A stretch of DNA of 64,000 nt from Roseiarcus sp963842835 (GTDB lineage: Bacteria; Pseudomonadota; Alphaproteobacteria; Rhizobiales; Beijerinckiaceae), in NCBI GenBank assembly GCA_963842835.1, contig CAWJIB010000009.1, positions 496,001-560,000 on the forward strand, given 5' to 3'. The translations under genes and the position numbers were made by a program. Positions 24,452 to 33,989 of the stretch are shown here, piece after piece (positions within the stretch are counted from its first letter, which is position 1; each line of letters begins with the position of its first letter). The notes beneath the pieces were generated by a model. The model was not told the origin of the DNA, searched no databases, and was given only the letters and a program-made list of their open reading frames with translations.

Positions 24452-25483
24452 ATGGCTTTCTTGGCCTGGCTGTGGGCCGGAGTTCTCGACCGTTCGGAAC
24501 TAACCTTCGGCGCCACGGCCCCTTATGGCGCGCCGGCGCTGTCGGGCGCTCTGCTGTGTTCTATTTTGTACTACGTTTGGCGCCGGCGCGCGCGCGGACG
24601 CCCCGCCAGCATGAAAGGCTTCCTGCGCTCGATCTTCGCGGCGCGCATCCTCTGGAATCCCTCCTCGCGCGTCGACATGCGCATGTGGGTCCTCAACGGA
24701 CTCGTGCTCGCCTCCGGTTACGGCTTCCTCGCGGTCGGCAACGTCTTCTGCAAAGACATGGTCGCCGCCGCCCTGACCGGCGCGTTCGGCGCGCATGAAG
24801 CGACGGTTTGGCCGGCGTGGACGGTGTTGTCGATGGCGACGCTGCTCGAACTGCTCGCCTATGAGCTCGCCTATTGGTTCGGTCATTATCTCTTCCATCG
24901 GATTCCGGCGCTGTGGGAGTTCCACAAGGTGCACCATTCGGCCGAGGTAATGACGACCTTCACCGAGCTGCGCCAGCACCCGATCGAAATCCTCGCGTTC
25001 ATGAACCTGATCGCCATCGCCACCGGCACGGTGTTCGGAGTCATGACCCATGTCTTCGGGCCCGGCGTGCAGCCCTTCACCTTGCTCAACGGCAACATCC
25101 TGTTGATGACGTTCCTCGTCACCTACGGCCATCTGCGCCACAGCCACATGTGGATCGCCTTCACCGGCCTGCCGGGCAAGATCCTGCAGAGCCCGGCGCA
25201 TCATCAGATCCATCATTCCGACAACCCCGCGCACTGGGACAAGAATCTCGGCTTCGCGCTGGCTCTGTGGGACTGGGCGTTCGGAACGCTGTACATGCCG
25301 CAGCCGGCCCGCGAGAACATCCGTTTCGGCGTCGGCCCGACGGAGGGGGAATTCAGCACCGTGACGCGCAACTATGTCCTGCCCTTCGTCCGCTTCGGCG
25401 AGCACGTCGCGAAGGCGGCGCGGCCCCTTGTCCCGCCGCCGGGCGGCGCGATCGGCGCCGATGCCCAGAGGTGGCGCGGCTGA
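24452..25483 (+). CDS. Sterol desaturase / fatty acid hydroxylase family membrane enzyme
   Basis: Diiron membrane oxygenase of 343 residues. The histidine boxes are all visible: HYLFHRIPALWEFHKVHH (HX3H and HX2HH), then a mid-region TYGHLRHSHMW, and HHQIHHSDNPAHW near the C-terminus. Five or so hydrophobic segments surround them. Members hydroxylate or desaturate lipids, including sterols, hopanoid-linked and ornithine lipids; the substrate here is unknown. The start is ATG 24452, spaced from GAGGAG; GTG 24443 is possible. Confidence 0.88.
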   Translation: MAFLAWLWAGVLDRSELTFGATAPYGAPALSGALLCSILYYVWRRRARGRPASMKGFLRSIFAARILWNPSSRVDMRMWVLNGLVLASGYGFLAVGNVFCKDMVAAALTGAFGAHEATVWPAWTVLSMATLLELLAYELAYWFGHYLFHRIPALWEFHKVHHSAEVMTTFTELRQHPIEILAFMNLIAIATGTVFGVMTHVFGPGVQPFTLLNGNILLMTFLVTYGHLRHSHMWIAFTGLPGKILQSPAHHQIHHSDNPAHWDKNLGFALALWDWAFGTLYMPQPARENIRFGVGPTEGEFSTVTRNYVLPFVRFGEHVAKAARPLVPPPGGAIGADAQRWRG

Positions 25484-25559
25484 CGGCATTTTATTGACGC
25501 GCCGGCCGGCGGTCGGCTCTAAGCTCGGATGAAGAATCATCCGGGTTTGGGGTCGACTG

Positions 25560-26465
25560 ATGCCGGCCGAAAGCGCCGCGCGCCGGCGGGGGCTGCTCCT
25601 CGTGCTGGGCGCTACAGTTTTGTGGAGCCTAGCCGGGTATTTCGCCCGGCTGATCGGCCATCTCGACGTTTGGACGGTTCTCTGCGGCCGTGCCGGATTC
25701 GGCGGCTTGTGCATCGGGCTATGGGCGATCGTCGAGCAGCGGCGCGGCCGCCTGGGGCCGCGATTCGGCTTCGGCCCGTCGTCCGCCCTGATCGTCGCGC
25801 TCTCCGCGACCGCCATTTCGTCCTATGTCGCGGCGATCATGACGACGACGGTGGCCGACGTTCTCGTCATCTACGCTACGATGCCTTTCGTCTCCGCCGG
25901 CATGGCGCTGGTGATCAACGGCGAGCGCGTTTCCCGCCGCACGCTTGTCGCAGCCGGCGTCGCGATGATCGGCGTCGTCGTCATGGTCGCGAGCGGATTG
26001 GGCTCGGGCCGCCTGCTCGGCCAGGCCCTGTCCCTCCTGATGACCGCCACATTCGCGCTGATGACGGTGCTGCAGCGGCGCGATCCCGGCATGTCCATGA
26101 CGTCGATCAACGCGGCGGCCGCGTTCGTGGCGGCGACCTTCGGCTACAACTTTTCGCCTCATCCCCCGCTCAGCGTCCATGATATCGAAATTCTCTTTGT
26201 GTTCGGCCTGACGACGGTTTGCGTCGCCTTCGTCATGTTCATGGAGGGCGCCAAGGCGGTGCCTTCGGCGGAGGCCGGCTTGGTCAGCATGCTCGACGTG
26301 GCGCTCGGTCCGCTCTGGGTCTTTCTCGCTTTCGGGGAAAATCCGGGCCCGGCGACGCTGATCGGCGGCGCCTTCGTCATCGCCGCGGTGATCTGGCGCG
26401 TGATCCCGGAAATTCGGGGCGCGCCGAGCGGGAAGGACGTGACGAGCGCGTCCTGGCCCCTGTAA
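25560..26465 (+). CDS. EamA/DMT-family transporter
   Basis: Inner-membrane exporter of 301 residues with ten hydrophobic segments and an internal repeat. It begins GLLLVLGATVLWSLAGYFARLI, the usual EamA opening, and has the conserved FVMFMEGAKAVPSAEAGLVSMLDVALGPLWVFLAFGE stretch of the second half (read in two parts). It differs from the exporter at the left end of the window. Thirty bases separate it from the SDR gene on the same strand, which has its own ribosome-binding site, so they are probably co-transcribed. Substrate unknown. Confidence 0.86.
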   Translation: MPAESAARRRGLLLVLGATVLWSLAGYFARLIGHLDVWTVLCGRAGFGGLCIGLWAIVEQRRGRLGPRFGFGPSSALIVALSATAISSYVAAIMTTTVADVLVIYATMPFVSAGMALVINGERVSRRTLVAAGVAMIGVVVMVASGLGSGRLLGQALSLLMTATFALMTVLQRRDPGMSMTSINAAAAFVAATFGYNFSPHPPLSVHDIEILFVFGLTTVCVAFVMFMEGAKAVPSAEAGLVSMLDVALGPLWVFLAFGENPGPATLIGGAFVIAAVIWRVIPEIRGAPSGKDVTSASWPL

Positions 26466-26495
26466 GATCGCTTGCAATCAGACTTGGGAGGCAAA

Positions 26496-27251
26496 ATGGC
26501 TGGGGACAAATTCGCGCTCGTCACGGGCGCCGGACGGGGAATCGGAAAGTCGGCGGCCCTGGCGCTCGCCAGGGCCGGCTGGCATGTCGCATTGACGGGC
26601 CGCAGCATCGAGCCGCTCGCCGCCGTGGCGCGCGAAATCGAGGCGCTGAGACGGCGCGCGTTCGCGCAAGGCTGCGACGTTGGCGACCCGGTCGCCGTCA
26701 AAGCGTTGTTCGCCGCCCTCGAGCGGGATTTCGGACGGCTCGATCTCTTGTTCAACAACGCGGGAGCCGGCGCTCCCGCGATTGCGATGGACGAACTGAC
26801 CTACGAACAATGGAAGGCGGTCGTCGATGTGAACCTGACCGGGGCGTTCCTCTGCGCGCAGGGAGCGATCGCGATGATGAAGCGCCAGAGCCCACGCGGC
26901 GGGCGCATCATCAACAACGGCTCGATCTCCGCCCATGCGCCGCGCCCCGACAGCGCGCCCTACACCGCGACCAAGCATGCGATCACCGGCCTGACCAAGT
27001 CGATCGCGCTGGACGGGCGCGCCTTCGACATCGCCTGCGGGCAGATCGATATCGGCAACGCGCTGACCGAGATGGCGCAAAAGATGACGCGGGGCGTGCC
27101 GCAGGCCGACGGCCGCATCGCGATCGAGCCGACGATCGACGTGAGCGAAGTCGGCGACGCGATCGTTCACATGGCGAGCCTGCCGCTCTCCTCGAACATC
27201 CTGTCGATGACGTTGATGGCGACCAAGATGCCCTTCGTCGGACGGGGATGA
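26496..27251 (+). CDS. Short-chain dehydrogenase/reductase
   Basis: NAD(P)-dependent oxidoreductase of 251 residues. The cofactor motif TGAGRGIG lies near residue 11, followed by NNAGAG (about residue 83), the catalytic Ser in NNGSISAHAP and the YTATK (Tyr-X3-Lys) pair. This is the classical SDR set. The GGGAG ribosome-binding site supports ATG 26496 over the upstream in-frame ATG at 26472. The active-site region diverges from FabG in the C-terminal half, so the substrate is not predictable. It follows a DMT exporter. Confidence 0.9.
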   Translation: MAGDKFALVTGAGRGIGKSAALALARAGWHVALTGRSIEPLAAVAREIEALRRRAFAQGCDVGDPVAVKALFAALERDFGRLDLLFNNAGAGAPAIAMDELTYEQWKAVVDVNLTGAFLCAQGAIAMMKRQSPRGGRIINNGSISAHAPRPDSAPYTATKHAITGLTKSIALDGRAFDIACGQIDIGNALTEMAQKMTRGVPQADGRIAIEPTIDVSEVGDAIVHMASLPLSSNILSMTLMATKMPFVGRG

Positions 27252-27267
27252 ATTGCGTCGGCGCCGT

Positions 27268-28272
27268 TCAGTTCGGCGCGGCGATCAGCGGCTCGAGCGG
27301 CCGGGCGATGGCGCCGTGCGCGAGGTCACGGTCGAACAGGGCGAGGCCCGCCTCCTCGTTGCCATTGGGGTGGACGAGGACGATCGATCCTTCGCCCGGC
27401 CGCTGACCCTGCGCGAGCCAGGCGTCGGCGCCGAGCGAAATCAGGTGATGGCGCCGCACCGCCTGCATCAGCGGTGCGCTGGAGATCATTCCGGGAAAAC
27501 GGAAAAAGAGCGACGGCGTCTGACCGTTGGCGATCAGCAGGCGCTCGGTGTCGAGAATTTCCGCGTCGGCGTCGACGCCTTTGGTCAGCAGGAAATTGCG
27601 ATCGTCGGGCACGCCGCGCCGATAGGGGTGGCGATAGGTGTGATCGACCCAGAGGATGTCGAGCGCCCCGGCCGCTTGCCTGTCGAGCAGCCAGCGGTAA
27701 TCCGCGAAGTGATGGAGCAGCCAGAGGCCGGAGATCGACAGCGCCACCGGCGTATGCGGCCCCTCAATCGCGAGCTTGTCGAAGAACGGCCGGTCGAGCG
27801 GGCGGCGGCTGGGGCAGAGGTCGCCGGTGACGAAGGCTCCCGCGGCGGCGCCGTGCGCGAGGCCGGCGTTCTGCAGAAAGCCGCGGTGGACGAGGCCCGG
27901 CGCTTCGGCCGATTGCGCGACGGCGCGCATCATGCGCGTCCCGGCGAGCGCATCTTCGCTTGCGTCCCTGCAGGTCCAGCACGCGGCGCGCTCCAGGCGC
28001 GTCGACAGTTTCTCTGGGTCGGCGATGAGCAGGATCGGCGTTCCGGCGACGATCATCGTGCGGATCGCGACGCCCCCGCGGCCGTCGGCGGCGCGGCACG
28101 TGCGCAGCACCGCTTGGTAGTCCGCAACGGCGTCCTTGCTCATGAGTCGCTGCGGCGGCGCAGGCGCATAAAGACACTGCGACGACTGCCCGCCTTCCGC
28201 GGCGCGCGCGCCGGCGCCCGCTGCGATGGCCAGGACGGCGAAGACAAAAAGGCGCGAGAGGCGCGGCGACAA
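27268..28272 (-). CDS. Exported polysaccharide deacetylase-like protein
   Basis: A 334-residue protein with a signal peptide (ending GAGARAAEG). The central region resembles a NodB-fold deacetylase: ALSISGLWLLHH, a catalytic-like ILWVDHTYRHPYRRG with an H-X3-H spacing, and the FFRFPGMISS strand, then SIVLVHPNGNE in place of the usual IVLLH. The N-terminal half (residues 20-170) has six cysteines and no recognised domain. The first Asp motif of canonical NodB enzymes is not clear, so catalysis is uncertain. It converges with the SDR gene, leaving 16 bases between the stop codons. Confidence 0.6.
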   Translation of the reverse strand: MSPRLSRLFVFAVLAIAAGAGARAAEGGQSSQCLYAPAPPQRLMSKDAVADYQAVLRTCRAADGRGGVAIRTMIVAGTPILLIADPEKLSTRLERAACWTCRDASEDALAGTRMMRAVAQSAEAPGLVHRGFLQNAGLAHGAAAGAFVTGDLCPSRRPLDRPFFDKLAIEGPHTPVALSISGLWLLHHFADYRWLLDRQAAGALDILWVDHTYRHPYRRGVPDDRNFLLTKGVDADAEILDTERLLIANGQTPSLFFRFPGMISSAPLMQAVRRHHLISLGADAWLAQGQRPGEGSIVLVHPNGNEEAGLALFDRDLAHGAIARPLEPLIAAPN

Positions 28273-28481
28273 GGAAGGAGTCTCCGGTTCGAAAAGCGCG
28301 CGAGCGGCCGAGCGGCGCGCCGCGGCGCATTGACCGCGCTTTTGTGTCCGATTTGCGGCCCGGCGGCGTCGCCATCCGATCCTCGCCGGACCTGGGACGC
28401 CCGACGCCCGCGCTTGCCGCTCCGCTGGAGAAGATCGCTGCGGCGAGCGGACCCCTGCGGGAGGACGGTATTCCCCCTCCC

Positions 28482-28498
28482 TTGATTAGTTGAGTCAA
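28482..28498. promoter_or_regulatory. Imperfect dyad upstream of cysD
   Basis: TTGATTAGTTGAGTCAA has matching TTGA/TCAA ends about 47 bases before the cysD start. It stands in an otherwise GC-rich stretch, so it may be a regulator or -35-proximal site. No consensus could be assigned. Confidence 0.25.
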
Positions 28499-28544
28499 TC
28501 TGTCTATGGGCTAGGCCGACCGGTCCTCCCGAGACGTTTTCCCT

Positions 28545-29453
28545 ATGCCCAATGCGTTGCCCCTGCACCTTAGGCGCCTTGAAGCGGAAGCAATTCACAT
28601 AATGCGTGAGGTTGTATCCGAATTTACCAATTCAGTTATGCTATATTCCATCGGCAAGGACTCCAGCGCGATGTTGCATGTCGCGATGAAGGCGTTCTAT
28701 CCGGCGCCGCCGCCCTTTCCGCTGCTGCATGTCGACACGACCTGGAAGTTTCGCGAGATGATTGCCTTCCGCGACGAGACGGCGCGGCGGCTGGGGCTCG
28801 ATTTGCGCGTCCATGTCAACGAGGAGGGCCTCGCGCGCGGCGTCTCCCCCGTCGCCTCGGGCAGCCAGGTCCATACTCAGGTGATGAAGACCGAGGCGCT
28901 GCGCCAGGCTCTCGACCAAGGCCGCTTCGACGCGGCTTTCGGCGGCGCGCGGCGCGACGAGGAAAAGAGCCGCGCCAAGGAGCGCGTCTTCTCGCATCGC
29001 TCGGCCGCGCACGGCTGGGATCCGCGCAACCAGCGGCCCGAACTCTGGCGCCTCTACAACACGCGCATCCGCGAAGGCGAGTCCATGCGCGTCTTCCCCC
29101 TGTCGAACTGGACCGAACTCGACGTCTGGGAATATATACGCGCCGAAGGCGTCCCCGTCGTTCCCCTCTATTTCGCCAGGGAACGCCCCGTCGTGGAGCG
29201 CGAGGGAACGCTCATCATGGTCGACGACGATCGTCTGCCGCTACGCCCGGGCGAGGCGCCGCAAATGCGCCGCGTGCGCTTCCGCACCTTGGGCTGCTAT
29301 CCCTTGAGCGGCGCGATCGAATCGGACGCCGATACGCTCGACGCGATCATTGCGGAAATGCGCGCCGCGACGACCTCCGAGCGTCAGGGCCGGCTGATCG
29401 ATTCCGACGAGTCGGCCTCGATGGAAAAGAAGAAGCGCGAAGGATACTTCTGA
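28545..29453 (+). CDS. cysD: Sulfate adenylyltransferase subunit 2
   Basis: Small catalytic subunit of ATP sulfurylase, 302 residues, which forms APS from sulfate and ATP with CysN. The PP-loop motif is SIGKDSSAMLHVAMKAF (about residues 36-52). Later blocks are HVDTTWKFREM, the FGGARRDEEKSRAKERVFSHR segment (read in two halves) and the C-terminal TLGCYPLSGAIESDADT. Length and motifs are canonical. One base separates its stop from the cysNC start, so the pair forms an operon for assimilatory sulfate activation. Confidence 0.96.
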   Translation: MPNALPLHLRRLEAEAIHIMREVVSEFTNSVMLYSIGKDSSAMLHVAMKAFYPAPPPFPLLHVDTTWKFREMIAFRDETARRLGLDLRVHVNEEGLARGVSPVASGSQVHTQVMKTEALRQALDQGRFDAAFGGARRDEEKSRAKERVFSHRSAAHGWDPRNQRPELWRLYNTRIREGESMRVFPLSNWTELDVWEYIRAEGVPVVPLYFARERPVVEREGTLIMVDDDRLPLRPGEAPQMRRVRFRTLGCYPLSGAIESDADTLDAIIAEMRAATTSERQGRLIDSDESASMEKKKREGYF

Positions 29454-29454
29454 A

Positions 29455-31326
29455 ATGAACGCTTCGTTGCGAGAAGGCGCTCCGCCCGCGCTCCGCCTGT
29501 TGACCTGCGGCTCCGTGGACGACGGCAAATCGACGCTGATCGGTCGCTTGCTCTACGAGCAGAAGTTGATTTTCGACGATCAGCTCGCGGCGCTCGAGCG
29601 CGACTCGAAAAAGCACGGCACGGTCGGGGCGGACATCGATTTCGCGTTGCTCGTCGACGGCCTCGAGGCCGAGCGCGAACAGGGCATCACTATCGACGTC
29701 GCCTACCGATATTTCGCCACGCCCAAGCGCTCGTTCATCGTCGCCGACACGCCCGGGCACGAGCAATACACCCGCAACATGGCCACCGGCGCCTCGAACG
29801 CCGATCTGGCGATCCTGCTGGTCGACGCCCGCAAGGGCCTACTGAGCCAGACCCACCGGCATGCGGTCATCGCCTCGCTGCTCGGCATCCGTCACGTCGT
29901 GCTGGCGGTCAACAAGATCGACCTCGTCGACTACGACGAAGCGACCTTCCGGCGCATCGTCGCGGCGTTCGAAGACTTCGCCAAATCGCTCGGCTTCCGC
30001 TCGATCGTCGCCATTCCGATCTCGGCCCGCATCGGCGACAACGTATCCTCGTCGAGCCCGCGCACGCCCTGGTACGACGGGCCGACTCTCATCGATCATC
30101 TCGAGCGCGTCGAGGTCGAGGAAGACCGCCGGCAAGCGCCCTTCCGCCTGCCGGTGCAATGGGTCAACCGGCCGCATCTCGACTTTCGCGGTTTCGCCGG
30201 AACGATTTCCAGCGGCGTCATCCGGCGCGGCGACGCGATCGTCGTCGCGTCGTCGGGCCGGCAGAGCGCGGTCACGAAAATTCTGACCGCCGGCCGCGAG
30301 GCGGACGAAGCGGGGGCGGGCGAAGCGGTGACGCTGACGCTCGCCGACGAAATCGACATCGCGCGCGGCGACGTGCTCGCGCGCCCCGACAGCCGCCCCG
30401 AGGTCGCCGACCAGTTCACCGCGCATCTCATCTGGATGAGCCAGGAGCCGCTGTTGCCCGGCCGTTCCTATCTCCTGAAGATCGGCGCGCGCACGACGCC
30501 GGCCTCGGTGACCGAACTCAAGCATCGCATCGACGTCGACAACCTCGACAAGCTCGCGGCCAAGACGCTGGCGCTCAACGAAGTCGGCCTCGCCAATATC
30601 GCGACGACCATGCCGGTCGCCTACGACGCCTATGCCGACAATCGCGAAACCGGCGCCTTCATTCTCGTCGACCGCGTGACCAATGAAACCGCCGCGGCGG
30701 GCATGATCGCGCACGGGCTGCGCCGGGCCACCAACATTCACCGCCAGGGCCTGACGGTGACGCGCGAGGCCCATGCCGCGCTCAAGCATCAGCGTCCGGC
30801 GGTCCTCTGGTTCACCGGCCTTTCCGGCGCCGGCAAATCGACCATCGCCAACCTCGTCGAGAGCGCGCTCCTCACGCGCGGCGTGCACACCGTCCTGCTC
30901 GACGGCGACAACGTCCGCCATGGCCTCAACAAGGATCTCGGCTTCACCGCCGCCGATCGCGTCGAGAACATCCGCCGTATCGCGGAAGTTGCGCGCCTGA
31001 TGACCGACGCCGGGCTGATCGTCCTCACCTCGTTCATCTCGCCGTTCCGCGCGGAGCGCCAGCTCGCGCGCGAAGTCGCAGCGGCGGACGAATTCATCGA
31101 AATCTACGTCGAGGCGCCGCTGGAGACCGTGATCGCGCGCGACCCCAAAGGCCTCTACAAGCGCGCGCTGGCCGGACAGATCAAGAATTTTACCGGCATC
31201 GATCAGCCCTACGAAGAGCCGGAGGCGGCCGAACTGGTGCTCCACACCGGCAATTCGACGCCCGAGGCGCTCGCCGAGCGCGTTATCGCCGAACTGGCGG
31301 CGCGGGGCCACATCGCGCGGCTATAG
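29455..31326 (+). CDS. cysNC: Bifunctional sulfate adenylyltransferase subunit 1 / APS kinase
   Basis: Fusion of the CysN GTPase and the CysC adenylylsulfate kinase, 623 residues. Residues 1-430 are the EF-Tu-like GTPase: G1 GSVDDGKSTLIGRLLY, G3 DTPGHEQYTRNMATGAS, G4 NKIDLVDY. Residues about 440-623 are the kinase: FTGLSGAGKSTIANLVE (Walker A), DGDNVRHGLNKDLGF and KGLYKRALAGQIKNFTGID. The product is PAPS. The fusion is typical of rhizobia and relatives, where PAPS also feeds sulfation. It is followed at once by a decayed ABC ATPase gene. Confidence 0.96.
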   Translation: MNASLREGAPPALRLLTCGSVDDGKSTLIGRLLYEQKLIFDDQLAALERDSKKHGTVGADIDFALLVDGLEAEREQGITIDVAYRYFATPKRSFIVADTPGHEQYTRNMATGASNADLAILLVDARKGLLSQTHRHAVIASLLGIRHVVLAVNKIDLVDYDEATFRRIVAAFEDFAKSLGFRSIVAIPISARIGDNVSSSSPRTPWYDGPTLIDHLERVEVEEDRRQAPFRLPVQWVNRPHLDFRGFAGTISSGVIRRGDAIVVASSGRQSAVTKILTAGREADEAGAGEAVTLTLADEIDIARGDVLARPDSRPEVADQFTAHLIWMSQEPLLPGRSYLLKIGARTTPASVTELKHRIDVDNLDKLAAKTLALNEVGLANIATTMPVAYDAYADNRETGAFILVDRVTNETAAAGMIAHGLRRATNIHRQGLTVTREAHAALKHQRPAVLWFTGLSGAGKSTIANLVESALLTRGVHTVLLDGDNVRHGLNKDLGFTAADRVENIRRIAEVARLMTDAGLIVLTSFISPFRAERQLAREVAAADEFIEIYVEAPLETVIARDPKGLYKRALAGQIKNFTGIDQPYEEPEAAELVLHTGNSTPEALAERVIAELAARGHIARL

Positions 31327-31899
31327 GCCGCCCGGCGTGGGCGTTGCGCCGAGTCCAAAACGCGCTTCGATGGCCTACGCCAGGCGGGAGGCGGCGGCCC
31401 TGGCGATGATGGCCGAGATCGCGCTGAGGCCGCAGCGCCGCCATCGCTGTCCCCACATCTTCTCCGGGGGCCAGCGCCAGCCCATCGCCATCGCGCGCGC
31501 TGGCGCTGCGGCCGAAAATTCTGGCGCTCGAGGTCTCCATCCGCACGCAGGCGCTCAATCTGCTCGCCCAGTTGCAGGAAGACTTCACACTGGCCTATGT
31601 TTTCGTTTCGCACGACCTTCCCGTCGTGCGCCACATCGCTGACGAGGTCATGGTGATCTATCTCGGTCACGCCGTCGAAATGGGCTCGCGCGATGCGATT
31701 TTTTCGCGCCCGCAGCACCCCTATACGCGCGCCCTTCCGTCGGCGGCGCCGATCGCCGACCCCGCCGCCAAGCGCGAACGGATGATCTTGAAGGGCGAGC
31801 CGCCTTCGCCGATCGCGCGGCCGCCGGGCTGTCGCCGCCAAAGGCCGCAGCTCGAGGCCAAACAGGGGCGCGACGCCGGCTGCTGGGCGGCGACGCCAT
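31322..31899 (+). pseudogene. Remnant of a dipeptide-type ABC transporter ATPase (DppF/OppF-like)
   Basis: The C-terminal half of an oligopeptide-importer ATPase, broken in at least two ways. One frame (about 31380-31500) keeps the ABC signature as FSGGQRQPIAIARA. After a frame change another (about 31500-31890) keeps ALNLLAQLQEDFTLAYVFVS with HDLPVVRHIADEVMVIYLG, the H-loop, and the C-terminal QHPYTRALPSAAPIADPAAK extension. Between them the Walker B/D-loop is missing: the reading passes from ILALE straight to VSIRTQ where LDEPVSALD is expected. The Walker A half is gone. No start codon is usable, so it cannot make a working ATPase. Confidence 0.85.
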
Positions 31900-33514
31900 G
31901 AATGCGAGCGAAACCTACGATTACATCGTCGTCGGCGCGGGCTCGGCGGGCTGCGTTCTCGCCAATCGGCTATCGGCCGATCCACGCAATCGCGTCCTGC
32001 TCGTCGAGGCGGGCGGGCGCGACAATTGGATTTGGTTGCATATCCCCGTCGGCTACCTCTACGCCATCGGCGACCCGCGCGCCGACTGGTGCTTCAAGAC
32101 GGCGAGCGAGCCCGGCCTCAACGGCCGCTCGATCGCCTATCCCCGCGGCCGCGTGATCGGCGGCTCGTCGGCGATCAACGGCATGATCTACATGCGCGGC
32201 CAAGCCGCCGATTACGACGGCTGGCGCCAGCTCGGCCTCGAGGGCTGGGGCTGGGACGACGTGCTGCCGTTCTTCAAGCGCCACGAGGACCATCACGCCG
32301 GCGCGAACGCGCTGCACGGCGCCGGCGGGGAATGGCGCGTCGAACGCCAGCGCCTGGCTTGGCCGATCCTCGACGCGGCGCGCGACGCGGCGGCCGAAAT
32401 CGGCATTCCCAAAGTCGACGATTTCAATCGCGGCGACAACGAAGGCTCGGGATATTTCGAGGTCAATCAGCGCCGCGGCCGGCGCTGGAGCGCGGCGCGC
32501 GGCTTCCTCAAGCCGATTCTCAAGCGGCCCAACCTGCGGCTCGTCATGGGCGCGCAAGCCGAGCGGCTGATCTTCGAGGGGCGCCGCGCCGTCGGCCTCA
32601 GCTACAGCCAAGGCGGGCGAAGGCTCGAGGCGCGCGCCCGCGGCGAGATCGTCCTGGCCGCCGGCGCGATCGGCACGCCGCAGCTCCTGGAGCTGTCGGG
32701 CGTCGGCCGCCCGGACGTCGTCGCCGGCCTCGGCCGGGAGGTTGTGCACGCGCTGCCCGGCGTGGGCGAGAATTTGCAGGACCATCTGCAATTGCGCACG
32801 ATCTTTCGCGTCTCGGGCGCGCGCACGTTGAACGTCGACTCCCATTCGCTCGTCGCAAAGGCCCGCATGGCGCTCGACTACGCCTTGCGGCGGCGCGGTC
32901 CGATGACGATGGCGCCCTCGCAGCTCGGGCTGTTCGCCAAGACCTCGCCGGACTTCGCGACCGCCAACGTGGAATTCCATGTTCAGCCGCTTTCGCTCGA
33001 TCGTTTCGGCGAGCCCTTGCACGATTTTCCCGCCATAACCATCAGCGTGTGCAACTTGCGGCCGACAAGTTGTGGGTCGTGCCACGCGGCGAGCCCCGAC
33101 GCGAGCGCCGCGCCGATCATCAAGCCTAATTATCTCACGTCGGATCAAGACGTTCGCATCGCCGTGGACTCAATTCGGCTGGCGCGTCGCCTCGCCGCGG
33201 CGCCGGCCTTGGCGCGCTACCGGCCGGAGGAATTGCGACCGGGAGTTGCGGCGCAAAGCAACTCGGATCTCGCGGCGGCGGCGGGCGAGATCGGCACGAC
33301 GATCTTCCATCCCGTCGGCACGGCGAAAATGGGTCGCGACGGCGACGCTGGCGCGGTGACCGACGCGCGGCTGCGCGTGCGCGGGCTGGACGGGTTGCGC
33401 GTCGCCGACGCCTCCGTGATGCCGCGCATCACGTCGGGCAACACCAATTCGCCGACGATGATGATCGCCGAAAAGGCCGCGGCGATGATTCTCGCCGACG
33501 CCGGGGGGCGATGA
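31898..33514 (+). CDS. GMC-family FAD oxidoreductase (choline dehydrogenase-like)
   Basis: Flavoprotein of 538 residues oxidising an alcohol. FAD motif YIVVGAGSAGCVLANRLS (from about residue 9), then PRGRVIGGSSAINGMIYMRG (GMC signature 1), GEIVLAAGAIGTPQLLELSG (signature 2) and the C-terminal active-site IFHPVGTAKMG with a late NTNSPTMMIAEKAA. The conserved RPTSRG-V segment here reads RPTSCGSCHAASPD, creating a C-X2-C-H sequence (Cys392, Cys395, His396) in a protein with no signal peptide; heme attachment is unlikely. The substrate is unknown. MmcB follows after one base. Confidence 0.9.
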   Translation: MNASETYDYIVVGAGSAGCVLANRLSADPRNRVLLVEAGGRDNWIWLHIPVGYLYAIGDPRADWCFKTASEPGLNGRSIAYPRGRVIGGSSAINGMIYMRGQAADYDGWRQLGLEGWGWDDVLPFFKRHEDHHAGANALHGAGGEWRVERQRLAWPILDAARDAAAEIGIPKVDDFNRGDNEGSGYFEVNQRRGRRWSAARGFLKPILKRPNLRLVMGAQAERLIFEGRRAVGLSYSQGGRRLEARARGEIVLAAGAIGTPQLLELSGVGRPDVVAGLGREVVHALPGVGENLQDHLQLRTIFRVSGARTLNVDSHSLVAKARMALDYALRRRGPMTMAPSQLGLFAKTSPDFATANVEFHVQPLSLDRFGEPLHDFPAITISVCNLRPTSCGSCHAASPDASAAPIIKPNYLTSDQDVRIAVDSIRLARRLAAAPALARYRPEELRPGVAAQSNSDLAAAAGEIGTTIFHPVGTAKMGRDGDAGAVTDARLRVRGLDGLRVADASVMPRITSGNTNSPTMMIAEKAAAMILADAGGR

Positions 33515-33515
33515 A

Positions 33516-33989
33516 ATGCGCGACGGCGCGCCGCCGGCGCTCGTCGACGGCCGCCAGTCCGAGACGGCCTTGGGGATCGCGCGCGGCGTGCGTCGGCTGC
33601 TCCGCGCGCGGGGCTTCTCGACGGTCACGGAACTGCCGCTCCTCGACGGCCGGCGCGCCGACGTGGTCGCGCTCAACGGCGAGGGCGCGCTGCTGATCGT
33701 CGAGATCAAGTCGTCGGTGGCCGATTTTCGCGCCGACCACAAGTGGCGCGATTACGCCGCCCATTGCGACCGGCTCTATTTCGCCATTTGCGCTGAAATT
33801 CCCGTCGAGATCATGCCCGAGGAGGCCGGCCTCATCGTCGCCGACCCCTACGGCGCGGAAATCCTGCGCGAGGCGAGGCCGCGCGTCATCGCCCCCGCGA
33901 CCCGCCGGGCCGTGCTGTTGCGCTTCGCGCAAGCCGCCGCCGACCGGCTGCACCGCCTCGCCGATCCCGGCGGGGTCGCGGAGTTTTAG
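33516..33989 (+). CDS. MmcB-family DNA repair protein
   Basis: A 157-residue PD-(D/E)XK-type protein. The core reads RRADVVALNGEGALLIVEIKSSVADFRADHKW, quoted here in outline: Asp in RRADVV and Glu-X-Lys in VEIKSS. It belongs to the MmcB group described as SOS-linked in Caulobacter, thought to act in mitomycin-damage repair. No GTTC-N7-GTTC alphaproteobacterial SOS box is visible, and the gene sits one base after the GMC oxidoreductase. Length is normal. Confidence 0.85.
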   Translation: MRDGAPPALVDGRQSETALGIARGVRRLLRARGFSTVTELPLLDGRRADVVALNGEGALLIVEIKSSVADFRADHKWRDYAAHCDRLYFAICAEIPVEIMPEEAGLIVADPYGAEILREARPRVIAPATRRAVLLRFAQAAADRLHRLADPGGVAEF

